From: Aurantiochytrium sp. KH105
Taxonomy: Eukaryota > Sar > Bigyra > Thraustochytrida > Thraustochytriidae
NCBI GenBank assembly: GCA_003116975.1
Contig: BGKB01000081.1
Span: 266,308 to 330,307 of the forward strand
DNA: 64,000 bases
Reading direction: 5' to 3'
Made by a program: the position numbers and the translations under genes. How positions within the stretch are numbered: the stretch's first letter is position 1; every line of letters begins with the position of its first letter. Below the pieces are notes generated by a model. It worked only from the letters and a program-made list of their open reading frames with translations, ran no database searches and was not told the origin of the DNA. Positions 29,614-39,149 of this stretch are shown here, piece by piece.

Positions 29614-29952
29614 TTATGCTGCCTGTGGATTCTTGACAACCATAATCACACAGTCACCACGAAGAAAGAGCTTGCTAATCTTACGGTCCTTCTCCACGGC
29701 TTTGGCGCGAGCAGCACCTTTGCCTTGCTTTGGAGCCTCGGTCCACATTTCGAGCACGTCCTCAAGGACCATGTTGCAGTGCCTATCGAAAGCTTTGACT
29801 CTTGCAAGCAGTTTGTGGTTATTACGCAGGCTGATCAAAACCTGGGTTCCGCTTTTGACGCTGTGCATAAGTACGGAGAGGGGGCCGCTCGTGACCATGT
29901 CTTTTTCCTCGTTTACATTGCCATTGTTGGCGCTGGCGACAACGGCAGCCAT
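29614..29952 (-). CDS. SNRPD2: Small nuclear ribonucleoprotein Sm D2
   Basis: A 112-residue Sm protein with ATG at 29952. The Sm1 motif ([44 protein letters not shown]) and the Sm2 motif ([17 protein letters not shown]) are both complete and match SmD2 closely, including the [11 protein letters not shown]-contact loop and the EMWTEAPK segment special to D2. It is one of seven proteins in the ring around U1, U2, U4 and U5 snRNA, so it supports active splicing despite few introns here. The frame continues upstream to 30015 without an ATG. The N-terminal 18 residues differ from animal D2. Confidence 0.95.
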   Translation of the reverse strand: MAAVVASANNGNVNEEKDMVTSGPLSVLMHSVKSGTQVLISLRNNHKLLARVKAFDRHCNMVLEDVLEMWTEAPKQGKGAARAKAVEKDRKISKLFLRGDCVIMVVKNPQAA

Positions 29953-30618
29953 TCTCTCCTCAACGAGCTGCGCCTTGCTTGCTTGTTTGCTTGATTCACT
30001 GCGTGCGGGCTCCACACGAGCAGCAAGACAAGATAGACAGCCCCTCGAACCCCGTGCGACCTACGTCAACGCGGCCCGCGGGCTTGACTCGTGTTGCGAC
30101 TCGCGAATTGAAAGGCGGGCAGCCGCTCGACACCAAGCTCGCCCGGTTGGCCAGGCTGACCTTGTGTATTCCTACGCCGACACGATTTAGGAAAGGAAAG
30201 AGAGGGCAGAGACTCGTTTCCTGCCGCCGTCTCCTCCGCGTGTACGCTTGTTGCAGGCTCCGCTCCACGCTGCCCGTCTCTGCGCCGCGCTCAGCTGCAA
30301 TAAAAGGTCTGAAAAAAAAAAGGCCGCAGAAATGAGGTGAGGGTCACGGTGAGAAAAACAAGAAAATCCAGTGTCTAACAGACTGTTAGTCGGCAGCCTT
30401 GCGTGCGGCGAGAGCGAGGACGTGGACGGAGAACGAAGAGTCTTTGCACTTCTCGCAGCAATCTTGCAAAGGAACGTCATCATTTTGTTTCATAATTCAT
30501 CTCGTTTCATTTCATTTCATTTTATTTCGTATTTTTGTTTTTTTCTCTCAACACGAGTTGATGGATGGTGCATTCGCAAGATCTTTGGAAAATTTTTTTA
30601 GTGAGGATGCCTTGCGCT
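29953..30618. other. Intergenic region upstream of SmD2
   Basis: Spacer between two minus-strand genes: the 5' side of SmD2 and the 3' end of the SNF2 gene. It is GC-rich to about 30300 and AT-rich, with CATTT and ATTTCATTTC units, near 30480-30560. No gene was recognised. Confidence 0.5.
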
Positions 30619-33489
30619 TTAGAGCCTATTCATGATGATACTGATGGGGTCAAGATCATTCGCGAGTGCGGCCTCGAGCTCGGCATCGGGGTCACCCGTA
30701 ACGTCAATATCGTCGTCTTGGGAGACGACGCGTTGCGTCTGCTGCGAATTGGGCCCCGAACTGCTAATGAGCAAAGCCGCCTCTAGATGCTTCTTACGTG
30801 TCTGGATTTGCAGAATGTTCTGGTCCACCGTTTCGCGCGTGACAAGCTTGATGATCCGCACCGGCTTCGTCTGACCGATGCGATGGCAGCGATCTTCGGC
30901 CTGGCGATCCGTGGCGTGGCTCCAGTCGAGATCATGAAGAATAACTGTGTCAGCAGAGGTAAGATTCACACCCATGCCACCGGCCCGTGTACTGAGCAGG
31001 CAGGCAGAGATGGACATATCCGTGTTGTAGCTGTCAATGATTTCTTGACGATCACCGATGGCAGTCGACCCATCAAAGCGAACAAAGGTGATATTCAACG
31101 CCCCGAGCATCTCCTCAATGACATCGAGAAGAGTGGTCCACTGCGAGAAGATGAGAAAGCGGTGCTTTTCTTCAACGAGTTTAGGCAAGAGCTCGCGCAG
31201 ACGCAAGGCTTTGCTCGAAGTCCAGAGCGCCTCTTGAGGCAGCGCCATGCCACGGAGCTCGGCATTGCGCGAGCCGAACTCGAGCGCGAGAAGGTGAAAA
31301 TCCCAGTCCGAGTACGACTTGATTTCCTTTTCGATCATACGCACCGAGGCGGCAGGGCCAAAGGCTTTGACACGGTCGCAGAGCTCAACAAAGCGAGGGA
31401 GAGGGCGGCTCACACCGTCAGGGCTGTCTTCTGCAGACTTGCCAAAGTACTGGCGCACAAGGAGCGGGTGATTTGCTGCCTTGCGCAGCTGCGAAAAGAA
31501 GTGGGTCGTCGCCGAATCGGTCGCACGGCTCCGCCTGCCAGAGCGAGCATCCGATTTCTTTTGCCGATACGCATCGATGATCTCGCTGTATACCTTGCGC
31601 TGGACGTCAGCCATCTCAAGCAGCTGGACATCCTCAATTTTGGGACTAAGCTGTCCAAGAACATCTGCCTTGAGACGACGCAGCACAAACGGCCGCATGG
31701 CATCGCGAATGCGGGCGATCGAGGCCTGCCCGCGATTGTCAGCATCGTTAAAGTAGTCCGTGAGGCGCTCGCTCGAGGCGTTGAAGACTTTGGGCATGCA
31801 AAACGACATGAGGGCCAGGAGTTCTTGCAAATTGTTTTGTACGGGCGTTCCGCTGAGAAGAAGACGTCTCCGGGACGAGAGGCGGACGAGACGGCGGTAG
31901 CGGGACGAATTCATGCTCTTGAGGCCGTGGGCCTCGTCGTATATAATGTACTCAAAGTTGAATTTGCCAAGAAAGGCGCGGTCAGCCGTCGAGGAGTCGC
32001 GCTCAAAGTATGTGTACGTGGTAATGATGACATCAACCTGGGGATTTTTTCGCGCGCCACGCTCAAGTCGGGCAACAATTTCATTGCGGTCGGCCTGCAG
32101 ACCGTGGTAGACTTCTGTGCGGGCCCACGGAATCCAGCGCTGCACTTCGCGGCGCCAATTCTCCAGCGTGGACCCGGGAGCAACCACGAGATGAGGCCCC
32201 GACGTTCCCTGAGTCTTGCGCAGCCATGCAAGAATCGCGATGGCCTGTACCGTTTTTCCAAGGCCCATCTCATCGGCGAGAATTCCGTTCAGGTCCTGGG
32301 AGTAGAGGAGACGCAGCCAATTGAGGCCAACGAGCTGGTAGTCCTTGAGCGAGAAATTCTCGGGAAAAAGTTCATCCGCATTTTCGCGGCTTACGAGCTG
32401 CATCTTTTTCGCGCGTGCTTTGCCTTCCGCAGAATTGTCGTCAAGGTGCATTTCTCGCACACTCTTTGCCAAACGCTTCGAGATGGCCTCACAATTATCG
32501 AACATGGACCGCACCTCGCGATGCTCGCTGTCGCTATCATCCCCGCTGACATTCTCGTCAATGTCGTCGTCGTTTCCATTTCCTCTTTGTTCGTCACCAT
32601 CGTCATCGTCGTCCTCGTCCTCGTCTTCGTCATCTTGGTCAGACTCAGCATCAGAATCAGACTCGGAATCAGACGAAGCAACGTCCATGATAGCCTCGGC
32701 ACGTCGCTCGAGAACGTCGAGAGCATCCTCGTCGGCGTCGGAGTCCATCTGGATGACATCGCTGTCGTCGCTGTCTACGATCTCGACGACACTTGTTTTG
32801 CGGGGTTTCGCAGCCTTGTTTCCAGAACCGCTTGCGCCTGATCTGCGCAGGCGTTTCCCATTCTTTTCGGAGGCGCCTCTTTTCTCGAGGGTGCGGCCTT
32901 TGCGAACGAGTTTCTTGCCGCCTCCACTTGCACGCACGACCTTGGTCCTCCCGTCGCCCAGCCCGTCTTCCTCATCCTCTGATGAAGACGATTCAAGGTC
33001 GCGGAACTGACGCTTTCCATTTTCATAGGGGCTGCTGGCACGTTTGCTCGTGCTCTCCTTGGTGTGCTTCTTCTTTTTCTTGAGAACTTTACCTTTGCTC
33101 GCGGCGGTGGTCTTGCCGTTGCTGCTTGCGTGAATGTCGAGGTCAACCTCCGAATCCGAAGAGGAGTCCGATACACCTGCCATGGGAGACGCTGTGACGC
33201 GGCGTGAGGTAGGGTGCTTGGCAATAGCCTGCGAGCGGGGCTTGGGCTTTCCCTGGGCGCCTCCGTCTTCGTTGAGCCTCTGGTTTTGCGGGCTCCTGGC
33301 CCCAATGACGCGGCCCAGCAGGCCGGCGTGCCTCCCGGCGTCGCGAGGCCTCTTCGGTTTGCCGGAAGCTTCTACCTTTTCGAAGACTGCGTTCGCCACC
33401 CCGTCCTCGTCGTCCTCGTCGTCCACGACGCCGCCGTGCTGCAGCAACGTTTGCGGCAAAAAGTACTTGGACCCCTTCTCCTTGCTCAT
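30619..33489 (-). CDS. SNF2-family chromatin remodeller, SMARCAD1/Fun30-like
   Basis: A 956-residue protein with ATG at 33489 (MSKEKGSKYF). The N-terminal third is disordered, with Lys-rich blocks and long Ser/Asp/Glu runs and no readable CUE domain. The ATPase begins about residue 380: KDYQLVGLNWLRLL, ADEMGLGKTVQAI (Walker A, about 405-415), VVAPGSTLENW, YDEAHGLKS (motif II, about 515), LLSGTPVQNNLQELLALMSFCMP. The helicase C half has FSQWTTLLDVIEEML, RFDGSTAIGDRQEII, LLSTRAGGMGVNLTSADTVI and DRCHRIGQTKPVRI. DEAHGLK plus ELLALMSFCMP points to the Fun30/SMARCAD1 branch, which removes or exchanges nucleosomes in repair, resection and silencing. The nuclear role is inferred from family. Confidence 0.92.
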   Translation of the reverse strand: MSKEKGSKYFLPQTLLQHGGVVDDEDDEDGVANAVFEKVEASGKPKRPRDAGRHAGLLGRVIGARSPQNQRLNEDGGAQGKPKPRSQAIAKHPTSRRVTASPMAGVSDSSSDSEVDLDIHASSNGKTTAASKGKVLKKKKKHTKESTSKRASSPYENGKRQFRDLESSSSEDEEDGLGDGRTKVVRASGGGKKLVRKGRTLEKRGASEKNGKRLRRSGASGSGNKAAKPRKTSVVEIVDSDDSDVIQMDSDADEDALDVLERRAEAIMDVASSDSESDSDAESDQDDEDEDEDDDDDGDEQRGNGNDDDIDENVSGDDSDSEHREVRSMFDNCEAISKRLAKSVREMHLDDNSAEGKARAKKMQLVSRENADELFPENFSLKDYQLVGLNWLRLLYSQDLNGILADEMGLGKTVQAIAILAWLRKTQGTSGPHLVVAPGSTLENWRREVQRWIPWARTEVYHGLQADRNEIVARLERGARKNPQVDVIITTYTYFERDSSTADRAFLGKFNFEYIIYDEAHGLKSMNSSRYRRLVRLSSRRRLLLSGTPVQNNLQELLALMSFCMPKVFNASSERLTDYFNDADNRGQASIARIRDAMRPFVLRRLKADVLGQLSPKIEDVQLLEMADVQRKVYSEIIDAYRQKKSDARSGRRSRATDSATTHFFSQLRKAANHPLLVRQYFGKSAEDSPDGVSRPLPRFVELCDRVKAFGPAASVRMIEKEIKSYSDWDFHLLALEFGSRNAELRGMALPQEALWTSSKALRLRELLPKLVEEKHRFLIFSQWTTLLDVIEEMLGALNITFVRFDGSTAIGDRQEIIDSYNTDMSISACLLSTRAGGMGVNLTSADTVILHDLDWSHATDRQAEDRCHRIGQTKPVRIIKLVTRETVDQNILQIQTRKKHLEAALLISSSGPNSQQTQRVVSQDDDIDVTGDPDAELEAALANDLDPISIIMNRL

Positions 33490-34189
33490 GACTCGCCGAA
33501 CACCAAGCGCCAATGGGTTGCTGCTGCTGCTGCTGCTGCTGACGGGTCGCGGGCCTTGCCGAAAGTAGGCCAGCTGGCCGCCTCAGGCCTCGCTTCTGCC
33601 ACCGGGCCTGCTCTTGCCGCCGGCGTCGGGCCTCGACCTCCGTTGGCTTTGATGGTTCGCTCGCTCGCTCGCTCGCTCCTGCTGACCGAGATGGATGACT
33701 GCCTGTGACTGCGTTGCGTTCGTTAGGCCCGCCTCTCTCTCCGAGTCCTTAGGGCAATCGCAATAAGCCGCTTTTTGGCGCCATAAATNACAGCGCGAGG
33801 CGCCGCGTTCCGCCCGGGCTGCCTGCCTGGTCGGGGTGGTCGTTAGACGCGGGTAAGGTAAGTGGAGTATCCCTCCGGACGCAAGTGGTCTTCCCGCCTT
33901 TGGGCGACTTGTTCGATGGCGCCCGGTACTGCCAGAAAACGCTGCGGCTGGCTGATGCTGTTGGCCGGCCGCTCAAGTTGTCAGTCACCAAGATTGGAGA
34001 AGCTGCGCTGCGCTGCGCTAAAAGGAAGCCGCGCCAACCTGCGCTGTGCCGCGTAGAGCTGCGTCGCGCTGCACGGCGGCGCTGCACGGCGCGGAGCCGC
34101 GGCCGCTGCTCGAGGGAGTCGAGCCTGCAGAGAAGGAGGCGCAGCCGCGCGACGGCTAGCGGTATATAGACCAAGCCGACAGCGGAGCC
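33490..34189. other. Divergent promoter region with one ambiguous base
   Basis: Between the SNF2 (-) and NCBP3-like (+) genes. It contains (CTG)n-like units at 33521-33542, (GCTC)n at 33659-33677 and the unresolved base n at 33789. TATATA at 34163-34168 lies only 22 bp before the ATG, too close for a classical TATA role. Confidence 0.5.
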
Positions 34190-36013
34190 ATGGACTTTGA
34201 CAGCCTGCTCGCGGCGCACCAGAGCCAAGCTGGCGCGCCGCCGGCGTACGACCAAGGCGGCGGCACCGGCGGCGATGGCCCTGTGCCCGGCCTCGACCGT
34301 GCTTTGAGCGCGCCGCGCGAGTCCAACTCGTATGGCGATGGCGGTGGCCAAGACTACTATGAAAACGGCGGGTACGGTGGCGGATACGGCGGCTTCCACC
34401 AAGGGCGACACGAAGGCCGCCGTGACCGACGAGGTCGCGGACGGCGACGTGATAAACGAGGCGGCGGCGGTGGATACGGTCGCGATGATGGCTACACGTA
34501 CAACCCGGAAGCCGGCCTTTTGCTGGAGCCCGAGCCCGGTCTTCTCAAGTATTGCGAGGTGATGGGTGCTTACCTCAAGTGGGACGAAGTGAGTTGGGAC
34601 TCTGGAAAGGCCGGCGAGGTCGTCGTCCAGTTCGAGGCCAAGGGAAAGGACAACGTGGTGGTCGCTCTCTCGCCTGAGGCGGACCAGGTGTTTCCCATGT
34701 ACGAGATTGTCGTGGGCGGCTGGAAAGACACCAAGTCCGTGATCCGCCGTGGGGCGCAAGATGCTGAGCGCGCACTGAGCGTCAAGCCACGACTCTGTTC
34801 AGAGGCAGAATTTCTTCCGTACTGGGCAATGCTCTACGAAGGCACCGTGAGTGTTGGCGTAGGCACGGAGCCAGGCAAGGGACTGATTCTGGCGTGGCGC
34901 GATCCAGAGCCCATCGCCGCGCGATACATCTCCTTCACGACCTGGGATAACACTACCTTTTTCCGCAATGTGCGCGTCGGCCAAGTCGAGGCCGGGATGG
35001 AGATGGACGATGCTGCCGACCCGGCTTCGTTTGTGCCCAAGTACATGGAAAAGCTTGAAGAGGAACGTGCCAGGCGGCGCGAGCGGGCGCAGCGTTTCGA
35101 GCAACCATACATTGAACCCTCTATGGAGAGCCTTGCCAAGGAGATTTTGACGCCGCAGGAGCTTGCCGAGATGAAGGCGAACGCGCGAGACCCGGTCCGC
35201 GGCGGGGCAAGTGGTTTTGTCACTGGTTTCGACCCGGAGTCCGCCGAGGAAAAGGAAAAGGCCAGGAAGCGCGCCGAGCGCTTTGGTCTAGACGAAGGAG
35301 CCGCCGGGGGCGAGCTCGCCTCAATGATGGAGAAGGACCGTGAAATCCGCGAAGCGCGGGCAAAACGCTTCGAGATTCCCGTCATCGAAGATCTTGAAAT
35401 GATCAAGGGCGTGGTGCGCGACTTGAGCGGCCTCCGTGTGCCGCGTCGTGATCCAGAGGAAGAGGAGCAGCTCCGACCCGAGGCAATCCACATTTATGGC
35501 TCGTTTGATAGTGTCTACACGCCCGACATCATGCAATGGTTCGGAGAATACGGTGCAGCACGCATCGAATGGCTTCATGACTGCGGCGCGAACATTGTGT
35601 TTAATGATGAACACACGGCAAAACGTGCGATGCGCGGTCTCTCTCGAGAACTTCCTCGCGTCGATGAGTTTGCAGAACAGATTGATGAGCTGCGTGCCAA
35701 ACATTACTACACTGCTCCGTTTCCATTGCGCGATGACGCGGGCATGCGATTCTTTTTGATCCGCATTGCAGGCGTGGCGGACGTTAAGGCCGACAAGTTT
35801 TCAGGTTACCGCACAACGATTGGCTACAATCGGCGCGGTCGCGGTCGTCGGGGAGGCATTCGTCGCCCGCCACTGCCGCCGCGCGATCCGTCGGCGCCCG
35901 AGGCGCCCCGGATCACGGGTCGCAGGCGTGCACGCAGCGAGGCAGAAATGGATGACGATGATGACGATGATGACAACGATGATGACTTTAAGCGTGTGCG
36001 CCGGGACGAGTGA
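34190..36013 (+). CDS. NCBP3-like RNA-binding protein with FAMeT-type domain and KRAERFG motifs
   Basis: A 607-residue protein with ATG at 34190. Order: Gly/Tyr-rich then RGRGRRR segment (about 40-100); a farnesoic-acid-O-methyltransferase-type beta domain (about 117-270) with VVVALSPEADQ, YEIVVGGWKDTKSVIRR and NTTFFRNVRVG; three helical KRAERFG-like motifs (RRRERAQRFEQP about 294, KARKRAERFGLD about 357, AKRFEIP about 390), of the kind found in SARNP/Tho1 proteins; then RPEAIHIYGSFDSVYTPDIM and ARIEWLHDCGANIVFNDEHTAKRA (about 430-485). That last part matches the degenerate RRM of NCBP3, the alternative cap-binding subunit in mRNA export. The end is RG-rich and then acidic with a basic tip. 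Likely nuclear, in mRNP assembly or export. The FAMeT part probably binds ligand or protein rather than being an enzyme. Confidence 0.78.
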   Translation: MDFDSLLAAHQSQAGAPPAYDQGGGTGGDGPVPGLDRALSAPRESNSYGDGGGQDYYENGGYGGGYGGFHQGRHEGRRDRRGRGRRRDKRGGGGGYGRDDGYTYNPEAGLLLEPEPGLLKYCEVMGAYLKWDEVSWDSGKAGEVVVQFEAKGKDNVVVALSPEADQVFPMYEIVVGGWKDTKSVIRRGAQDAERALSVKPRLCSEAEFLPYWAMLYEGTVSVGVGTEPGKGLILAWRDPEPIAARYISFTTWDNTTFFRNVRVGQVEAGMEMDDAADPASFVPKYMEKLEEERARRRERAQRFEQPYIEPSMESLAKEILTPQELAEMKANARDPVRGGASGFVTGFDPESAEEKEKARKRAERFGLDEGAAGGELASMMEKDREIREARAKRFEIPVIEDLEMIKGVVRDLSGLRVPRRDPEEEEQLRPEAIHIYGSFDSVYTPDIMQWFGEYGAARIEWLHDCGANIVFNDEHTAKRAMRGLSRELPRVDEFAEQIDELRAKHYYTAPFPLRDDAGMRFFLIRIAGVADVKADKFSGYRTTIGYNRRGRGRRGGIRRPPLPPRDPSAPEAPRITGRRRARSEAEMDDDDDDDDNDDDFKRVRRDE

Positions 36014-36342
36014 GCGGGTTGTACTCTGTGTGAAGACTTCCTCCAGAGGCGAGCGGGGTCGTGCATAATCCTGACAAGGTAAACGTGATAGAAGAAAAGA
36101 AAAGAGAAGAGAGGAAAGTTGAGAAAAGAATGTGAACAGAAAACGAAGGAGGAGGAAGGTTTTTTGCTTGTCTTGTCTTAGCTTTGCTTCGCTTTGTCTT
36201 GCTTTGGTCTGCATTTTATGAAAAAAAAATTGCCTGCTACGTGGGTTTCAAGAAGACGTGCTCGGGCGAGGCTGCTTGTGCGAAGTCAATTCTCGTTTTG
36301 TTTTGTTTTTGTTTTTACCTTTTTGTTTTTAGATAATCAACA
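36014..36342. other. Convergent spacer with GCTTT-type units
   Basis: A-rich (GAAAAGAGAAGAG) at 36085-36130, then CTTGTCTT/GCTTTGCTT units at 36165-36207, a degenerate member of the pentamer family. No gene was recognised. Confidence 0.5.
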
Positions 36343-37530
36343 TCATCGTTTGCGCAAACGGCGCATCCGTGGTGACTCCGTCGCTTCGCTAGAATCTGAC
36401 CGCTCCGCGCGTGTGCGCTTGCCGCGGCGTCTCGAGTTTGCTGTCGTAGTCGTTTTCTTGCTCTCTTCGTTATTGTCATCTTCCTCCGCGCTTGCCTTTG
36501 CGCTCGTCGCATCCCCAACTTCGGAAGTCATCTTCGCATCTGCATCTCTCGACTTCTTGTTTGAATCAGAGGCGAGTGACCCCTTCGCTGCATTTGCATT
36601 CTCGTTGCTGTCGGCATCATGTTCACTGCTTGTCGTTGTTGAGGCAACGGTTTCAGCAAGATTATTCATTGACACAGAACTTGACGTTGCCGATGCAGGT
36701 GCTGATGCAGTTGCTGGTACTGCCGATGTTGCTCCTGATGCTACTGTTGATGTCGCTGCTGCCGGACCCGAATCAGCGAAACGGGCCTTCTTTTCCAAAT
36801 CATGAAATGACAGGGGAGCATTCCCTCCCTGTTTGTTGACCGTCGATAAGGTTGATGAGGAAGCAGTTTTGTCGGACTGTCCCGCCTTTGCACCTTCGCG
36901 CACCGCTGCGACTGATGCAGCAGCGTTTGACGATGACGAAGTGGAACAGGAGGAGGAGGAGGAAGAAGAGGAAGATGACGACGAGGAAGAAGACGACGAC
37001 GAGGCGGGCGGGGCCGGCCTGGTCGAGGGAGCGGTCGTCGCGGGCGAATAAGATGAGGGCATCCCAGGACGGGGCCCTGGTTGCGCATCAGCGTGCGAAG
37101 GGCGGCTAACAAGTCGCTGCAGACGTTTTGTGAGACGCGATACCGCCGAGGAGCCCGAGTCGGTTCGACTGCGCTTTTTGTTGGATCTCGCTCCGATGGC
37201 CGGTGTCTGGACCTGCTTGGTGAGACGGCGAACGGCATCAACGTCGCCAAGGTTTTCTTCAGCGCGTAGACGGCGGAGCTCACGCATCACCGTCAAGGCC
37301 CGGACCGCGTCCTCCTCGGAGACACCGCGACGTTTCATCATTGTGCTCACCTCTGTTGGGTCCGTGACAGGGACTGCGCCGCCCAGCCGCTCGAGCAAGA
37401 CTCGCACGGCATATTCTTGCGTGAGCCCATGTTTCCGAAGCCGAGCAAGTTCTCTCTGCACGGCCTCAGAGAACTCCTTTTGCGCCTCCGTAAGCGCCCG
37501 CTCGGTGCCGCCAGCCGAGACGCGCGTCAT
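36343..37530 (-). CDS. Ser/Thr-rich protein of unknown function with N-terminal helical repeats
   Basis: A 395-residue protein with ATG at 37530 (MTRVSAGGTERAL). Family not recognised. The first 110 residues contain two similar helical units, ELARLRKHGLTQEYAVRVLLERLGG and MMKRRGVSEEDAVRALTVMREL, that look like UBA or Fis-like three-helix pieces. After that the chain is disordered: basic segment KKRSRTDSG, a long Ser homopolymer (coded near 36955-37010), Ala/Ser/Thr-rich stretches, and a basic tail RRRGKRTRAERS then RMRRLRKR that could be a nuclear localisation signal. It is probably nuclear. No catalytic motif is visible. Confidence 0.6.
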   Translation of the reverse strand: MTRVSAGGTERALTEAQKEFSEAVQRELARLRKHGLTQEYAVRVLLERLGGAVPVTDPTEVSTMMKRRGVSEEDAVRALTVMRELRRLRAEENLGDVDAVRRLTKQVQTPAIGARSNKKRSRTDSGSSAVSRLTKRLQRLVSRPSHADAQPGPRPGMPSSYSPATTAPSTRPAPPASSSSSSSSSSSSSSSSSSCSTSSSSNAAASVAAVREGAKAGQSDKTASSSTLSTVNKQGGNAPLSFHDLEKKARFADSGPAAATSTVASGATSAVPATASAPASATSSSVSMNNLAETVASTTTSSEHDADSNENANAAKGSLASDSNKKSRDADAKMTSEVGDATSAKASAEEDDNNEESKKTTTTANSRRRGKRTRAERSDSSEATESPRMRRLRKR

Positions 37531-37977
37531 CGTCGTGACTCTGTCTTTTGTTTTTCGCCCTTTCTCTGTCTTCTGCAACGGGGCCGCTCGCCTGACGGCG
37601 ACGCGGTGGGCCTTCTGCTGGCCGCTGGCGCTGCCCGCCTCCGCCCTCCGTGCAGCGAGCGGGTTCCGCGCGCCTCGCCTCGCCGCGCCGCGTTCTGGAG
37701 CGCTTCTGCCTGGCCTCGCCTGGCCTCGCCTCGCCTACTTTCGCCGCCAGCCGCGACGTCTTTGCGGCCGTCGCCGTCCGCCCCGCCGCTGCCCAAGGCC
37801 GGGCACGGAGGGTGCAAGGAACACGGAGGGCGCGCCGAGAGGTCTGCGCCGTTGCCTGTCTGCCGCGCCGCCAGCGAGCGTCTGCGCGCCGTCGCGCGCC
37901 CTCGAGCGCCTCCGCCTTGCACGAGAGCGAACGAACGCGAGATCGGGCTTTGTCTACGAGTAGAGTAGAGACTATGC

Positions 37978-37980
<3 letters not shown>

Positions 37981-38008
<28 letters not shown>

Positions 38009-38009
38009 G
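37981..38009. repeat. (GACA)n tetranucleotide repeat
   Basis: Seven GACA units. It is the reverse complement of the TGTC array 750 bp downstream, so the two could pair as inverted repeats. Confidence 0.9.
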
Positions 38010-38218
38010 GCAGACTACTACTAGTACTATACGGGTCTTTCCTTTCTTCTTTTGGCCATGGTTGCTTGCTTTGTCTTGCTTGGCTTGGCTTGGCTTGTCT
38101 TGGCTTACTTTTGGGCCGCGTTCTCCGCCCGGCCAAGAGCAGCCAGCTATACGCAAGCCTCTTCTCGTCGAGACTCGGCTCTTTGACGACAGGAGAGGCA
38201 AGTTCTTTGCTCAAGTTC

Positions 38219-38262
38219 TCTTCTTCTTCTTCTTCTTCTTCTTCTTCTTCTTCTTCTTCTTG
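38219..38262. repeat. (TTC)n trinucleotide repeat
   Basis: About fourteen pure TTC units in intergenic DNA. Confidence 0.9.
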
Positions 38263-38739
38263 TTCTTACTTTCTGACTGTGAAGAAGATGATTCCGAGTC
38301 CCACTCGCCATGATCGGGCGTTCGCGAAGTCTGGCCACGCGCGCGCGACGAGGCGGCGTATCGCAGAGGCTCGCGAGAATCGCCGATGGGCCTGCCTACT
38401 CGCCTTCCGCCAGGTCCGCCTCCGCTATGGCCAGCGAGGGGGGTGCCGTGCGCGATCCTGAGACGATCCCGCGTGCCAACTTTCACGAAAATTCATCAAT
38501 GGAAAAAGCAGCAGCTGCAGCAGGCAGGGAGGCTTTCATTTTCTCTGTAAAAAAAAATCTCCATTTTCTTTTGGCGTTTCTTCCGGCGTTTCGTAACCTA
38601 ACGAACCGATCGGGGCGTGGGTGCTGGCGCGCCATCGACTGCCGACTGGCGCGCCCGAGAGACCGACTGTGCGCAGCCCGGGGCAAGTCAGCCATCGCGC
38701 AGCGCAAGTGGAGGCTGCCGCCGTGACTGTCCTGCGTCC

Positions 38740-38848
<109 letters not shown>

Positions 38849-39070
38849 CACGCGCACGCGCACGACGGGCGCGGGACGCGACAGTGCGGCTTGCCCTGCC
38901 TCGCAGACGCGCAGCAGGAGGGAGGGAGCCTGGCCTGGCCCGCGGCGGCGGAGCGCGAGGCGGGCGGACCCCGCGAGGCGGAGGGAGGGCAGGGCCTCGA
39001 GGCGGGGAACGAGGAGAAAGCGCGACCCGGCCGCGAGGTGGGTTGCGAGGAGCAGGCGCGCGCGGTCGTC

Positions 39071-39108
39071 ATGGACCAGACCCAGGCCTCGGCGCCGACG
39101 GCGCCGCT

Positions 39109-39149
<41 letters not shown>

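Noticed and set aside
30787-32841. Long open frame of 684 codons on the plus strand opposite the SNF2 gene
   Set aside because: It is fully antisense to a helicase with all motifs. It shows no domain and arises from codon bias on the other strand.
34163-34168. TATATA before the NCBP3-like gene as a TATA box
   Set aside because: It is 22 bp from the ATG, so a normal start site about 30 bp downstream would fall inside the coding region.
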